A program made the position numbers and the translations under genes. From the NCBI GenBank assembly GCA_963775315.1, contig CAVZIN010000011.1:186001-250000 (forward strand): a stretch of 64,000 bases of DNA, written 5' to 3'. Positions 26,139 to 34,930 of the stretch are shown piece after piece (position 1 is the stretch's first letter; each line of letters begins with the position of its first letter). The stretch comes from CAWGHZ01 sp963775315 (GTDB lineage Bacteria > Pseudomonadota > Alphaproteobacteria > MPNO01 > DASWLB01). The notes beneath the pieces were generated by a model. It was not told the DNA's origin, ran no database searches, and saw only the letters and a program-made list of their open reading frames with translations.

Positions 26139-27185
26139 TCAGGTGCCGGAGGGCGTGTCCTTGTACTTCTTGGAGATGCGGGTCATCAGCTTCAGGAGGG
26201 CGAGCGCCTTCGGCTGGTCCTTGAATACCGTGGTGCCGACGGTGGCGAGCCGCGCGTTGAACTTCTTCTGCTCTGCGGGCGAGAATTCGGTCAGCGTGCC
26301 CCCGTTCGCGGTCCATGACTTATAGGCGTCTGCGACCAGCTTGATGGTGAAGGGCATCACGTCCTTGTCCGCCTTCAGCATCTCCTGCCACAGCACCGAC
26401 TGGACGTCCTGCGGCAGCGAGTCGTACCAGGTCTTGGACACGAACTTCAGCACGCAGATCAGCGATTCGCGCGCTTTGAAAACGTATTTCACCGTGTTGT
26501 AGTACTTGAACGGCACGAACACGGTGATGCCCGACTTGTTGCCGTCGATGGTGTGGCGCTGGATGGCGGGCAGCACCTCGCCCAGCGGCATCGGCACGCC
26601 GGTCGCACCGAGGCGTGACAGGGTCTCGCGCTCCAGAGGGCTGCCGAACACGCGGAGCTTGAGCCCCTGGAAGTCGGCCATGGTGTGGATCGGGTTGCGC
26701 GTCGCGTAGTCGGAGAAGGCATCGCAATTGTGCCCGACGATCTTGATGCCCTTGCTCTCCGCGATCGGCCAAAACGCCTTGCGGAACTCGGGGTCGTTCA
26801 GCGTGTGCGTGCCCTGCCACAGCCCGGTCAGCACGCCCGGCGCCGAGAAGATGCCAAACCGCTCGTCGATGCCGGACAGGAACTCCGGCGGCACAATGTC
26901 CGCCTCGATGGTGCCGAGCTGGACGCCCTCGACCGTGCGCGGGATCGAGCCGAGCTGGCTCGCCGGGAAGACCTCCACCTTCATCTTGTTCGGCAGGCGC
27001 TTCTCGACCGCCGCCTTGACCATGTTCGCCCACTCGTTGAGCTGGTCGCGGACCGTCGGGATCGAGATCTTCATCGTGTATTGCTGCGCGGCGGCCGGCG
27101 CGGGGGCCAGGGGCACCGCGGCGGCGAAGGCGGCAAGGGCGACGGCGAAGGCGGCGGTCCGGCGCGGCGAGGCGGGGCGCGGCAT
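26139..27185 (-). CDS. TRAP transporter substrate-binding protein DctP-like (copy 1)
   Basis: A 348-residue periplasmic protein. A signal peptide spans about residues 1-32, ending in PAAAQQ. The DctP fold follows, with the ligand-contacting Arg region LKLRVFGSPLERETLSRLGA and the PMPLGEVLPAIQR segment. Relatives bind carboxylates through that Arg. GGGAGAAG precedes the ATG at 27185. It is a close paralogue of the next gene (same C-terminal KYKDTPSGT), and neither has dctQ or dctM neighbours. A terminator separates the two genes, so they are separately transcribed. Confidence 0.88.
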   Translation of the reverse strand: MPRPASPRRTAAFAVALAAFAAAVPLAPAPAAAQQYTMKISIPTVRDQLNEWANMVKAAVEKRLPNKMKVEVFPASQLGSIPRTVEGVQLGTIEADIVPPEFLSGIDERFGIFSAPGVLTGLWQGTHTLNDPEFRKAFWPIAESKGIKIVGHNCDAFSDYATRNPIHTMADFQGLKLRVFGSPLERETLSRLGATGVPMPLGEVLPAIQRHTIDGNKSGITVFVPFKYYNTVKYVFKARESLICVLKFVSKTWYDSLPQDVQSVLWQEMLKADKDVMPFTIKLVADAYKSWTANGGTLTEFSPAEQKKFNARLATVGTTVFKDQPKALALLKLMTRISKKYKDTPSGT

Positions 27186-27295
27186 GATCTTCTCCCAGAG
27201 ATGAAGCGAAGACGCGAAGCGGTCGTCGCAGGCTCTTGTTATGGAACCGACCGTAGTGCCCGGGTCACGGCCTGTCAAACGAACGAGGCGCGCCC

Positions 27296-27326
27296 GAAAA
27301 GAAAAGGGGCGGTCTCCCGCCCCTTT
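27296..27326 (-). terminator. Rho-independent terminator on the minus strand
   Basis: A ten-base stem (AAAGGGGCGG with CCGCCCCTTT) and a TCTC loop on the plus strand. Read on the minus strand it is followed by TTTTCTTTT. It lies between the two DctP paralogues and ends transcription of the upstream one (copy 2). Confidence 0.82.
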
Positions 27327-27349
27327 CCATCCAGGTCTTCGCGATCCGG

Positions 27350-28393
27350 TCACGTCCCGGAAGGCGTGTCCTTGTATTTGGCGGCGACCTTCTTCAGGAG
27401 GGCCAGAAGGTCCAGCACCTTGGGCTGGCCCTTGAAGACCTGCTCTCCGACGCCCTCGAGCAGCTTGTAGAAGCGCTGCTGCTCGTCGGGCGAGAATTCG
27501 GTCAGCGTGCCGCCATGCGCGGTCCAGGCCTTGTAGTCCTCCTCGACGATCTTCACCGCATCGGGCATCACGTCCTTGTTGGCCTTCTGCGTCGCATCCC
27601 AGACGATGGTCTGCAGGTTTTGAGGCAAGCCGTCGAACCAGCTCTTCGACACGAACTTGAGGACGCAGATCATCGACTGCTTGGGACGCAGCACGTACTT
27701 GACCGTGTCGTAGTAGCGGAACGGCACGAACACCGTGATTCCGGCCTTGTTGCCGTCGATCGTGTGGCGCTGGATGGCGGGCAGGACCTCGCCCAACGGC
27801 ATCGGCACGCCGGTCGCGCCGAGGCGCGACAGGCTCTCGCGCTCGATCGGGCTGCCGAACACGCGGAGCTTAAGCCCCTTGAAATCGGCGATCTTGCGGA
27901 TCGGGTCGCGCGTCGCGTAGTCGCCCGGCCCGTCGCAGTCTTGGCCGACGATCTTGATGCCCTTGTCGGCGCCAACGTTCCAGAACGCCTTCTTGAACTC
28001 GGGGTCGTTCAGCGCGTGGTAGCCCTGCCAGATGCCGGTCAGCACGCCGGGCACCGAGAATATGCCGAAGCGCGGATCGACGCCCGAGAGGAACTCCGGC
28101 GGCACCTCGACGGCCTCGATGGTGCCGAGCTGGGCGCCTTCGACCATGCGCGGGATGGCTCCGAGCTGGCTGCCGGGGTAGATGCCGACCTGCATCGCGC
28201 CCTTGGAGGCGGGCTCCACGATCTTCTTCACCATCTCCGACCAGGTCTCGAGTGCCGAGTGCACCGTCGGCGAGCCGATCTTCATGGTGTATTGCGCGGC
28301 CGGCGCGGCACCCGGCGCGGCGGCGACCGTGACGGCGGCCGCCACGGCTAACGCGCCCCAGCCCGCGCGGCGCGGGCGGACCAAGCGGATCAT
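27350..28393 (-). CDS. TRAP transporter substrate-binding protein DctP-like (copy 2)
   Basis: A 347-residue paralogue of the downstream binding protein, with the same blocks: LKLRVFGSPIERESLSRLGA, PMPLGEVLPAIQRHTIDGNK and an identical C-terminus. A signal peptide covers residues 1-33 (GAAPAAQ). GGGAGG precedes the ATG at 28393. It differs from copy 1 mainly in the N-terminal lobe, so the two may have different ligands or affinities. No permease subunits are adjacent. Confidence 0.88.
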   Translation of the reverse strand: MIRLVRPRRAGWGALAVAAAVTVAAAPGAAPAAQYTMKIGSPTVHSALETWSEMVKKIVEPASKGAMQVGIYPGSQLGAIPRMVEGAQLGTIEAVEVPPEFLSGVDPRFGIFSVPGVLTGIWQGYHALNDPEFKKAFWNVGADKGIKIVGQDCDGPGDYATRDPIRKIADFKGLKLRVFGSPIERESLSRLGATGVPMPLGEVLPAIQRHTIDGNKAGITVFVPFRYYDTVKYVLRPKQSMICVLKFVSKSWFDGLPQNLQTIVWDATQKANKDVMPDAVKIVEEDYKAWTAHGGTLTEFSPDEQQRFYKLLEGVGEQVFKGQPKVLDLLALLKKVAAKYKDTPSGT

Positions 28394-28509
28394 TTGATTG
28401 CCTCCCTTGTTTATTGCTTCCAGGCGGACGGTATCGGCTGGCCGACCCCCTGTCAATTTGACCCGCCGCCTGTATCATGGCCGCGGCAACAGGACGCGAG
28501 GGCTTGTCG

Positions 28510-29618
<1,109 letters not shown>

Positions 29619-29619
<1 letters not shown>

Positions 29620-30325
29620 TGCGCCGCCTCTCGCTCGCACTGGCGCTCCTCGCCGCGACCGCGCTGCCGGCCGCCGCGGCCGGTCCGGAAGCGGTCGCGG
29701 GCGCGGACCGCGTCGTCGCGGTATGGGGCGAGGGCGAGGCGCATGCGAAGCCCGACATGGCCGAGCTCTCGGCCGGTGTGGTGACCGAGGGGCGGTCGGC
29801 TCACGACGCGCTCTCGGCCAACTCGCAGGCGATGGAGCGGGTGATCGCTACCGTGAAGGCGCTCGGCATCGAGGGGCGCGACCTCCAGACCGAAGGGGTC
29901 AATCTGAACCCGGTCTATGCCCGGTCCGACAATTCCGGCGCTCCGCCGCATATCGCGAGCTACCGCGCCCAGAACACGCTCCGCATCCGGCTGCACGACC
30001 TCGGCAAGCTCGGCACGCTGCTCGACAAGGTCGCGGGCGCCGGCGCCAACACCGAGAACGGACTTCTCTCGGCGTCTCGGACGATCACCGGCTCGCCGAC
30101 ACGGCGCGCGAGGCCGCGATGGGTGACGCCCATCGCAAGGCCGCGCTGCTCGCCAAGGCGGCCGGCGTAACGCTCGGCAAGGTGGTCTCGATCTCCGAGG
30201 AGGGCGCCGGGGGCGGCCCGGTGCCGATGCGCGCCTTTTCCGCCATGAAGGCGGCCCCGGTGCCCATCGAGGCGGGCGAGAACACGATCCGCGCCCGGCT
30301 CCGCGTCGTCTACGCGATCGAGTAG
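29619..30325 (+). pseudogene. SIMPL-domain (DUF541) periplasmic protein with a frameshift
   Basis: The frame begins at ATG 29619 inside the stop of the dehydrogenase gene. It codes a signal peptide (residues 1-20) and the first part of a SIMPL domain, through VWGEGEAHAKPDMAELSAGV and YRAQNTLRIR, up to GANTENG at about 30060. The domain then continues in another frame as LGVSDDHRLADTAREAAMGD and ends VYAIE at 30325. One missing base near 30063-30070 explains the break; repaired, the product would have about 235 residues, a normal length. SIMPL proteins are periplasmic or outer-membrane, of unclear function. A sequencing error is as likely as true loss. Confidence 0.78.
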
Positions 30326-30398
30326 TGGGGCCGGTCGGGGACCGGCCCTACACCTGTCGTGGTTTGTGGGCCGTAAGGGCGGGTCGGGGACCCGCCCC
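30322..30398. repeat. Pair of REP-like palindromic elements
   Basis: Two similar hairpins lie in the gap between convergent genes: GGGCCGGT...ACCGGCCC at 30328-30348 and GGGCGGGT...ACCCGCCC at 30377-30397. Both share the loop core TCGGGGA and a flanking GTA. They look like dispersed palindromic repeats; no T-tract follows, though they may still slow transcription. Confidence 0.6.
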
Positions 30399-30402
30399 AA
30401 TG

Positions 30403-31299
30403 TCAGATCAAGCCGGCGCGGCTCAGGACCCCGTCGAGGCGCTTTTCCAGCTCGGGCGTCGCGGGCACCATCGGCAGGCGGTGCTCGTTCCGTGCCAGGA
30501 TGCCCAGCCGGCGCATCATGTATTTCATCGGGATCGGGTTGGTGTCGTAGAACACCGCCTGGTTGATCTCGAACAGCTCGTAATGAAGCTTGCGCGACGC
30601 CTCCATCTTGCCGGCGAGGACGAGCGCGGCGAGCTCGGCCACCCGCTTCGGCGCGAGGTTGCCGACCGCGTTCATCAGCCCGCACGCGCCGACCGCCATC
30701 ATCGGGAAGCTCAGATCCTCGAGCCCGACGAAGATGCGGAACTCGGGCCCGAACGCGTCGAGGCACTTGGAGACGAACCCAAGATCGTCGACCGCGTGCT
30801 TCATGCCGACGAAGTTGGGCGCGCCTTTCCTGATCTCGGCCAACGTCTCGAGCGTCACGCTGACCGCGGCCCGGCCCGGGATGTGATAGATCATCCAGGG
30901 TAGCTTGGTGCGCTTGGCGACGTCGAGGTAATAGGCCACAAGCCCGCGCTGCGGCGGGCGGATGTAGTAGGGCGTGACGATCAGCAGCGCGTCCACCCCG
31001 GGCCGGTTCGCGTGCTCGACCAGCGCCACCGTCTCGGCGTGCGACTGGGAGCCGGTGGCTGCGACGATCGGAAGCTTGCCCGCCGCCGCCTCGATCGCGA
31101 CCTCGAGGCAGCGCTGGCGCTCGGCCACCGAAAGGGTCGACGGCTCCGACGTGGTGCCGCACACGACGATGCCGTGCGAGCCGTTCTTCGCCTGGTGCTC
31201 CACCAGCCCGGCATAGGCGTCGTAATCGACCTCGCCGTCCTTGAATGGCGTGATCAGCGGCGGGTAGGAGCCTTGCAGCGCGGTCTTGGCGAGTTCCAT
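30403..31299 (-). CDS. dapA: 4-hydroxy-tetrahydrodipicolinate synthase (DapA family)
   Basis: A 298-residue class I aldolase-fold lyase. The Schiff-base lysine is in VGMKHAVDDLG, the catalytic Tyr in IYHIPGRAAV, and the GTTSEPSTL loop replaces the usual GTTGE. DapA condenses pyruvate with aspartate semialdehyde in lysine and peptidoglycan synthesis. The GTTSE and PPQRGL variants are also found in other pyruvate lyases of the same family, so a sugar-acid substrate is not excluded. It is divergent from the MetE-like gene. Confidence 0.82.
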   Translation of the reverse strand: MELAKTALQGSYPPLITPFKDGEVDYDAYAGLVEHQAKNGSHGIVVCGTTSEPSTLSVAERQRCLEVAIEAAAGKLPIVAATGSQSHAETVALVEHANRPGVDALLIVTPYYIRPPQRGLVAYYLDVAKRTKLPWMIYHIPGRAAVSVTLETLAEIRKGAPNFVGMKHAVDDLGFVSKCLDAFGPEFRIFVGLEDLSFPMMAVGACGLMNAVGNLAPKRVAELAALVLAGKMEASRKLHYELFEINQAVFYDTNPIPMKYMMRRLGILARNEHRLPMVPATPELEKRLDGVLSRAGLI

Positions 31300-31362
31300 G
31301 GGACGATCCTTTCGCGGCGACCGTATTTTCGTGCACGCGCCCCGTCAAGGCGGACGGCCGGC

Positions 31363-31430
31363 CCTCGTCCTTCCACCGGCTCAGGACGAGGATCCGTGCC
31401 TAACTCATCCCGAGCTTGTCGAAGGATGAG
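31363..31430. repeat. Two dispersed-type palindromes (CTTCGACAAGCTC family)
   Basis: CCTCGTCCT...AGGACGAGG at 31363-31391 and CTCATCC...GGATGAG at 31404-31430. The second contains GAGCTTGTCGAAGG, a core shared by many dispersed repeats in proteobacterial genomes. They lie in the divergent gap just upstream of the MetE-like gene. Confidence 0.65.
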
Positions 31431-31465
31431 GTTCCGGTAAGCTGCCGCGAAACGGGAGAGACGAA

Positions 31466-32503
31466 TTGGCCGAAAAGTTGTTGCCGACGACCGTGGTGGG
31501 AAGCTACCCGCAGCCCGACTGGCTGGTGGACCGGGACCTTCTGGTCAAGCGTCCGCCGGCGCGGGTGCGCGCCGCCGACATATGGCGCGTCGCGCCGCCG
31601 TTCCTGGAACAGGCTCAGGACGACGCGACCGTGCTCGCAATCCGAGACATGGAGCGGGCGGGCGTCGACATCATCACCGACGGCGAAATCCGGCGCGAAA
31701 GCTACTCCAACCGGCTTGCCACCGCGCTCGACGGCATCGACAACGAGAATCCGGGCCAGACGCCCGGCCGGTCGGGCCGCATGATGGTGGTGCCGCGCAT
31801 CGTCGGCCCGATCCGCCGCAAGGGCGACGTCGAGGTGCGCGACATGCGCTTCCTGCGCGCCAACACCGACCGGAAGACCAAGATCACCTTGCCGGGCCCG
31901 TTCACCATGGTCCACCAGGCGCAGGACGACTACTACAAGGACGAGGCGGCAGCGGCGATGGACTATGCCGCCGCGGTGAACGAGGAGATCAAGGCGCTGT
32001 TCGCCGCCGGTGCCGACGTGGTCCAGCTCGACGAGCCCTATCTGGAGGCCCAGCCCGACAAGGCGCGGACCTGCGCGCTGCCTGCCATCAACCGCGCGCT
32101 CGAGGGCGTCGCCGGCACGACCGCGCTGCACCTCTGTTTCGGCTACGCCTATGTCACGCCGTCCAAGCCGTCGCACGCCTACCATTTCCTCGCCGAGCTG
32201 GAAGGCTGCGCGGCCAAGCAGATCTCGGTCGAGACGGCGCAGCCGAAGCTCGACCTCGCGACGCTCGACGTCCTGCCGCACAAGACCATCATTGTCGGCG
32301 TGATCGACATGGGCGACCCGAACGTCGAGACGGCGGAGACGGTGGCGGGGCGCATCCGCGCGGCGCTGAAGCACGTCGCGCCCGAACGGGCGGTGATCGC
32401 GCCCGACTGCGGGATGAAGTACCTGCCGCGTGCCACCGCCTTCGGCAAGCTGAAGGCCATGGTCGACGGTGCCGATATCGTCCGGAAAGAATTGGTCGGC
32501 TGA
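31466..32503 (+). CDS. MetE-like (cobalamin-independent methionine synthase C-terminal domain) protein
   Basis: A 345-residue TIM-barrel protein corresponding to the catalytic half of MetE. Possible zinc ligands are HLC in TTALHLCFGYAY, Glu in QISVETAQ and Cys in APDCGMKYL, matching the His-X-Cys / Glu / Cys set of MetE. The opening is TTVVGSYPQPDWLVD. It starts at TTG, six bases after GGGAGAG. Such short proteins may transfer methyl groups from small donors rather than methyl-tetrahydrofolate polyglutamate. It precedes the nitrile-hydratase-like operon by 45 bases, and they may be co-transcribed. Confidence 0.85.
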   Translation: MAEKLLPTTVVGSYPQPDWLVDRDLLVKRPPARVRAADIWRVAPPFLEQAQDDATVLAIRDMERAGVDIITDGEIRRESYSNRLATALDGIDNENPGQTPGRSGRMMVVPRIVGPIRRKGDVEVRDMRFLRANTDRKTKITLPGPFTMVHQAQDDYYKDEAAAAMDYAAAVNEEIKALFAAGADVVQLDEPYLEAQPDKARTCALPAINRALEGVAGTTALHLCFGYAYVTPSKPSHAYHFLAELEGCAAKQISVETAQPKLDLATLDVLPHKTIIVGVIDMGDPNVETAETVAGRIRAALKHVAPERAVIAPDCGMKYLPRATAFGKLKAMVDGADIVRKELVG

Positions 32504-32548
32504 ACCGATGCAGATGACAACTGCCTCGGCGGACCTTACCATCATGCC

Positions 32549-33169
32549 ATGCCGATGACCGCACCCGTCGACGTGATCCCGCGCCCGGCCGAAGACGCGC
32601 TGCCGTGGGAGAAGCTCGCCGTCGCGCTGGTCGACATATTGGGCGGGGTGCAGCAGGTCGTGACGGTGGACGAGCTGCGGCGCGCCGACGCGGCGCTCGG
32701 CGACGCCAGCCGGACGCTCTCGCCGTTCGAGCGGCTGGCCCAGGCGGCGTCGGATGTGCTGGTTGCCAAGGGGCTGGTGGACGCGGGCGAGCTCAACGTG
32801 CGGATGGCGCGGTTCGCCGTCACGCTGGCGGGCGACAAGGACCGGGCGCACCCAAAGGCGCGCTTCTCCAACGCCGCGGTCAGCGACATCGGCGGCCTGC
32901 CGGGCGGGCCGATCGACCGGCGCGAGCACGAGACGGCGGGGTGGGAGAAGCTGATCACCGCGCTCGGCAGCGTGCTCTCCGAAAAGCGGCTCCGCACGGT
33001 GCACGAATCGCGCCGCGCGCAGGAGGATCTGGGCGACGACTACAACCGCCTCGCCTATTTCGAGCGCTGGGCGCAGGCGACCGCCAACCTGATGTACGAA
33101 AAGGGCGTCCTGACGCCGGACGAGGTGGCGGCGCGCATGGCCGAAATCCGCGGGAGGCTCGGAAGGTGA
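32549..33169 (+). CDS. Nitrile hydratase beta-subunit-like protein with two tandem N-terminal domains
   Basis: A 206-residue protein made of two copies of the helical N-terminal domain of nitrile hydratase beta subunit / activator. The first copy is at about residues 10-95 (LPWEKLAVALVDILGG, ERLAQAASDVLVAKGL). The second, residues 110-205, carries the DIGGLPGGPIDRREHE leader and WEKLITALGSVLSEK, YFERWAQATANLMYEKGVL. Similar domains form part of the active enzyme and also small metallochaperone activators. It overlaps the next gene by four bases (GTGA). Confidence 0.78.
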   Translation: MPMTAPVDVIPRPAEDALPWEKLAVALVDILGGVQQVVTVDELRRADAALGDASRTLSPFERLAQAASDVLVAKGLVDAGELNVRMARFAVTLAGDKDRAHPKARFSNAAVSDIGGLPGGPIDRREHETAGWEKLITALGSVLSEKRLRTVHESRRAQEDLGDDYNRLAYFERWAQATANLMYEKGVLTPDEVAARMAEIRGRLGR

Positions 33170-33498
33170 CCCGGGCGCCCGACCTCGCGCGCGCCCGGCC
33201 GCACGATCTCGGCGGCCTGCCCGCCGGCCCGATCGACCGGGCCGAGCACGAGGCGGAGCCGTGGCAGAATCTGGTGACGGCGCTGATGTATTTGCTGCGC
33301 GACCAGTGCCACCTCGCCAGGACCGACGAGATGCGCCGTGCCATCGCGGACATGCCGGCCGACGACTATCGGCGGCTCGGATATTTCGACAAGTGGGCCA
33401 TCGGCGTTTCGACGCTGGCGGTGGAGAAGGGGCTGATGACGCGGGACGAGATCGCGGATCGAACCGACGCCCTGCGCGCCCGGCTGGAGGGGAAATGA
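33166..33498 (+). CDS. Nitrile hydratase beta N-domain protein (third copy)
   Basis: A 110-residue single-domain protein, starting at GTG. It has the leader DLGGLPAGPIDRAEHE and the helices PWQNLVTALMYLLRDQ and YFDKWAIGVSTLAVEKGLM seen in the neighbours. It may be a structural beta segment or an activator like P14K. The exact role of each copy cannot be told from sequence. It overlaps both neighbours by four bases. Confidence 0.76.
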   Translation: MTRAPDLARARPHDLGGLPAGPIDRAEHEAEPWQNLVTALMYLLRDQCHLARTDEMRRAIADMPADDYRRLGYFDKWAIGVSTLAVEKGLMTRDEIADRTDALRARLEGK

Positions 33499-33821
33499 CT
33501 GGATTGACGCGACGGCCGAACGATTTGGGCGGGCTTCCCGCCGGCCCGATCGGGCCGCGCGGCCACGAGCCCGAGCCGTGGGAGCTGCTGATCACCGCGC
33601 TGGTGTCGACCGTTGGTCCATCGCGGGCGAAGATCAACACGGTCGACGAGTTCCGCCGGGCGCGCGAGGATCTGGAGCCCGATTTCTACGCCTCGCTCAC
33701 CTATTTCGAGCTGTGGGCCCAGGGGTTCGTCAATTTGATGGAAGAGAAGGGCGTGCTGACGCGGGACGAGGTCGTGGCGCGCGCCGCCGAGATCAAGGAC
33801 AGGCTGGCGAGGAAAGCATGA
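33495..33821 (+). CDS. Nitrile hydratase beta N-domain protein (fourth copy)
   Basis: A 108-residue single-domain protein with leader DLGGLPAGPIGPRGHE, then PWELLITALVSTV and YFELWAQGFVNLMEEKGVL. It directly precedes the beta C-terminal-domain gene, so by position it is the best candidate for the N-terminal half of a split beta subunit (the SCNase beta equivalent). Four-base overlaps on both sides suggest stoichiometric translation. Confidence 0.76.
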   Translation: MTGLTRRPNDLGGLPAGPIGPRGHEPEPWELLITALVSTVGPSRAKINTVDEFRRAREDLEPDFYASLTYFELWAQGFVNLMEEKGVLTRDEVVARAAEIKDRLARKA

Positions 33822-34114
33822 GCGAAGCCGACAATCCCAAGTACGCGCCGGGCGATCGGGTGAAGATCGCCGCCGCCAACCCGCCCGGCCACCGCCGCGT
33901 GCCGGTCTATGCGCGGGGGCGCGAAGGCGTGATCGAACGCGTGTGCGGCGCCTTCCCGAACCCGGAGGAGCTGGCCTACGGGTTCGACGGGCTGCCGGCG
34001 CGCAACCTCTACCGCGTGCGGATTCGCCAGTCCGACATCTGGCCCGACTACAAGGGACCGGCGAACGACGTGCTGGAACTCGAGATCTACGAGCATTGGC
34101 TGGAAAAGGCCTGA
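33818..34114 (+). CDS. Nitrile hydratase beta C-terminal domain (SH3-like) protein
   Basis: A 98-residue protein equal to the SH3-like barrel that ends a normal nitrile hydratase beta subunit. Recognisable blocks are YAPGDRVKIAAANPPGHRRV, PVYARGREGVIER, and YRVRIRQSDIWPDYKG followed by VLELEIYEHWLEKA. In thiocyanate hydrolase the same domain is a separate alpha subunit (ScnA). GAGGAAA lies before the ATG within the previous gene, and ATGA overlap couples the two. It precedes the alpha subunit by 11 bases. Confidence 0.88.
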   Translation: MSEADNPKYAPGDRVKIAAANPPGHRRVPVYARGREGVIERVCGAFPNPEELAYGFDGLPARNLYRVRIRQSDIWPDYKGPANDVLELEIYEHWLEKA

Positions 34115-34125
34115 GGAGACGGACG

Positions 34126-34791
34126 ATGGCGCACGATCACGACCACGCGCACGGCCATGACCACGATCATGGGCACGAGCACGGCCACAACCATCGGCAC
34201 GACCCGATCGAGGTGGCCGAGGGCGCCGGCGAGTACGAGATCATGGTCCACGCGATCAAGGAGCTGCTGATCGAGAAGGGCGTGATCACCGGCGACGACA
34301 TCCGCAAGACGCTGGAATTCATGGACACGCGCACCCCGGCGCTCGGCGCCAAGGTGGTGGCTAAGGCGTGGGCCGATCCCGCGTTCAAGAAGCGCCTGCT
34401 CGCCGACGGTACCGCCGCGGTCGCCGAGCTCGGCATCCCGATGGGCGACGCCGAGCTGATCGTGGTCGAGAACACGCCCCAGGTGCACAACGTCGTCGTC
34501 TGCACGCTGTGCTCGTGCTACCCGCGCACGGTGCTCGGCCTGCCCCCCGACTGGTACAAGAGCCGTAGCTACCGCTCGCGCGTCGTCGCCGAGCCCCGCG
34601 CCGTGCTGAAGGAGTTCGGCACCGAGATCGCCGATTCCGTGACGGTCCGCACACACGATTCCAACGCCGATATGCGCTACCTCGTCCTGCCCCAGCGCCC
34701 GGCCGGTACCGAGGGCTGGTCCGAGGACAGGCTCGCCGCGGTCGTCACCCGCGACTGCATGGTAGGCGTGGCGGTGCCGAAAGCGGGGTAA
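34126..34791 (+). CDS. nthA: Cobalt-type nitrile hydratase alpha subunit (or thiocyanate hydrolase gamma-like) with His-rich N-terminus
   Basis: A 221-residue catalytic subunit. The metal claw is Cys126-Thr-Leu-Cys129-Ser-Cys131 within VVCTLCSCYPR; Thr rather than Ser at the second place marks the Co(III) type. In the family, the last two residues of the claw are oxidised to sulfenic and sulfinic acids. Further blocks are KAWADPAFKKRLLADGTAA, LPPDWYKSRSYRSRVV and AAVVTRDCMVGV. Residues 3-25 have His at every odd position, twelve in all, interleaved with Asp, Gly, Glu, Ala, Asn and Arg. That segment is not in ordinary alpha subunits and probably binds Co or Ni during maturation. GAGGAGA precedes the ATG. 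Confidence 0.9.
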   Translation: MAHDHDHAHGHDHDHGHEHGHNHRHDPIEVAEGAGEYEIMVHAIKELLIEKGVITGDDIRKTLEFMDTRTPALGAKVVAKAWADPAFKKRLLADGTAAVAELGIPMGDAELIVVENTPQVHNVVVCTLCSCYPRTVLGLPPDWYKSRSYRSRVVAEPRAVLKEFGTEIADSVTVRTHDSNADMRYLVLPQRPAGTEGWSEDRLAAVVTRDCMVGVAVPKAG

Positions 34792-34930
34792 GCCGCGCGC
34801 CGCTCCGGCGCGCCGGCCCCGGCACGCCGACGTCGCATGACAGTCTTGTGACACGCCGCGGGACAGCGGCCCCGCACCCGTCTATGCTGGGCGCAACAAG
34901 AACGCCGCGCTCTTCGCATCACCGGGCCCC

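Noticed and set aside
34132..34205. Apparent tandem DNA repeat of CAC/CAT triplets
   Set aside because: Not a microsatellite or CRISPR-like array; it is in frame and encodes the alternating-His segment of the hydratase alpha subunit, with varied codons.
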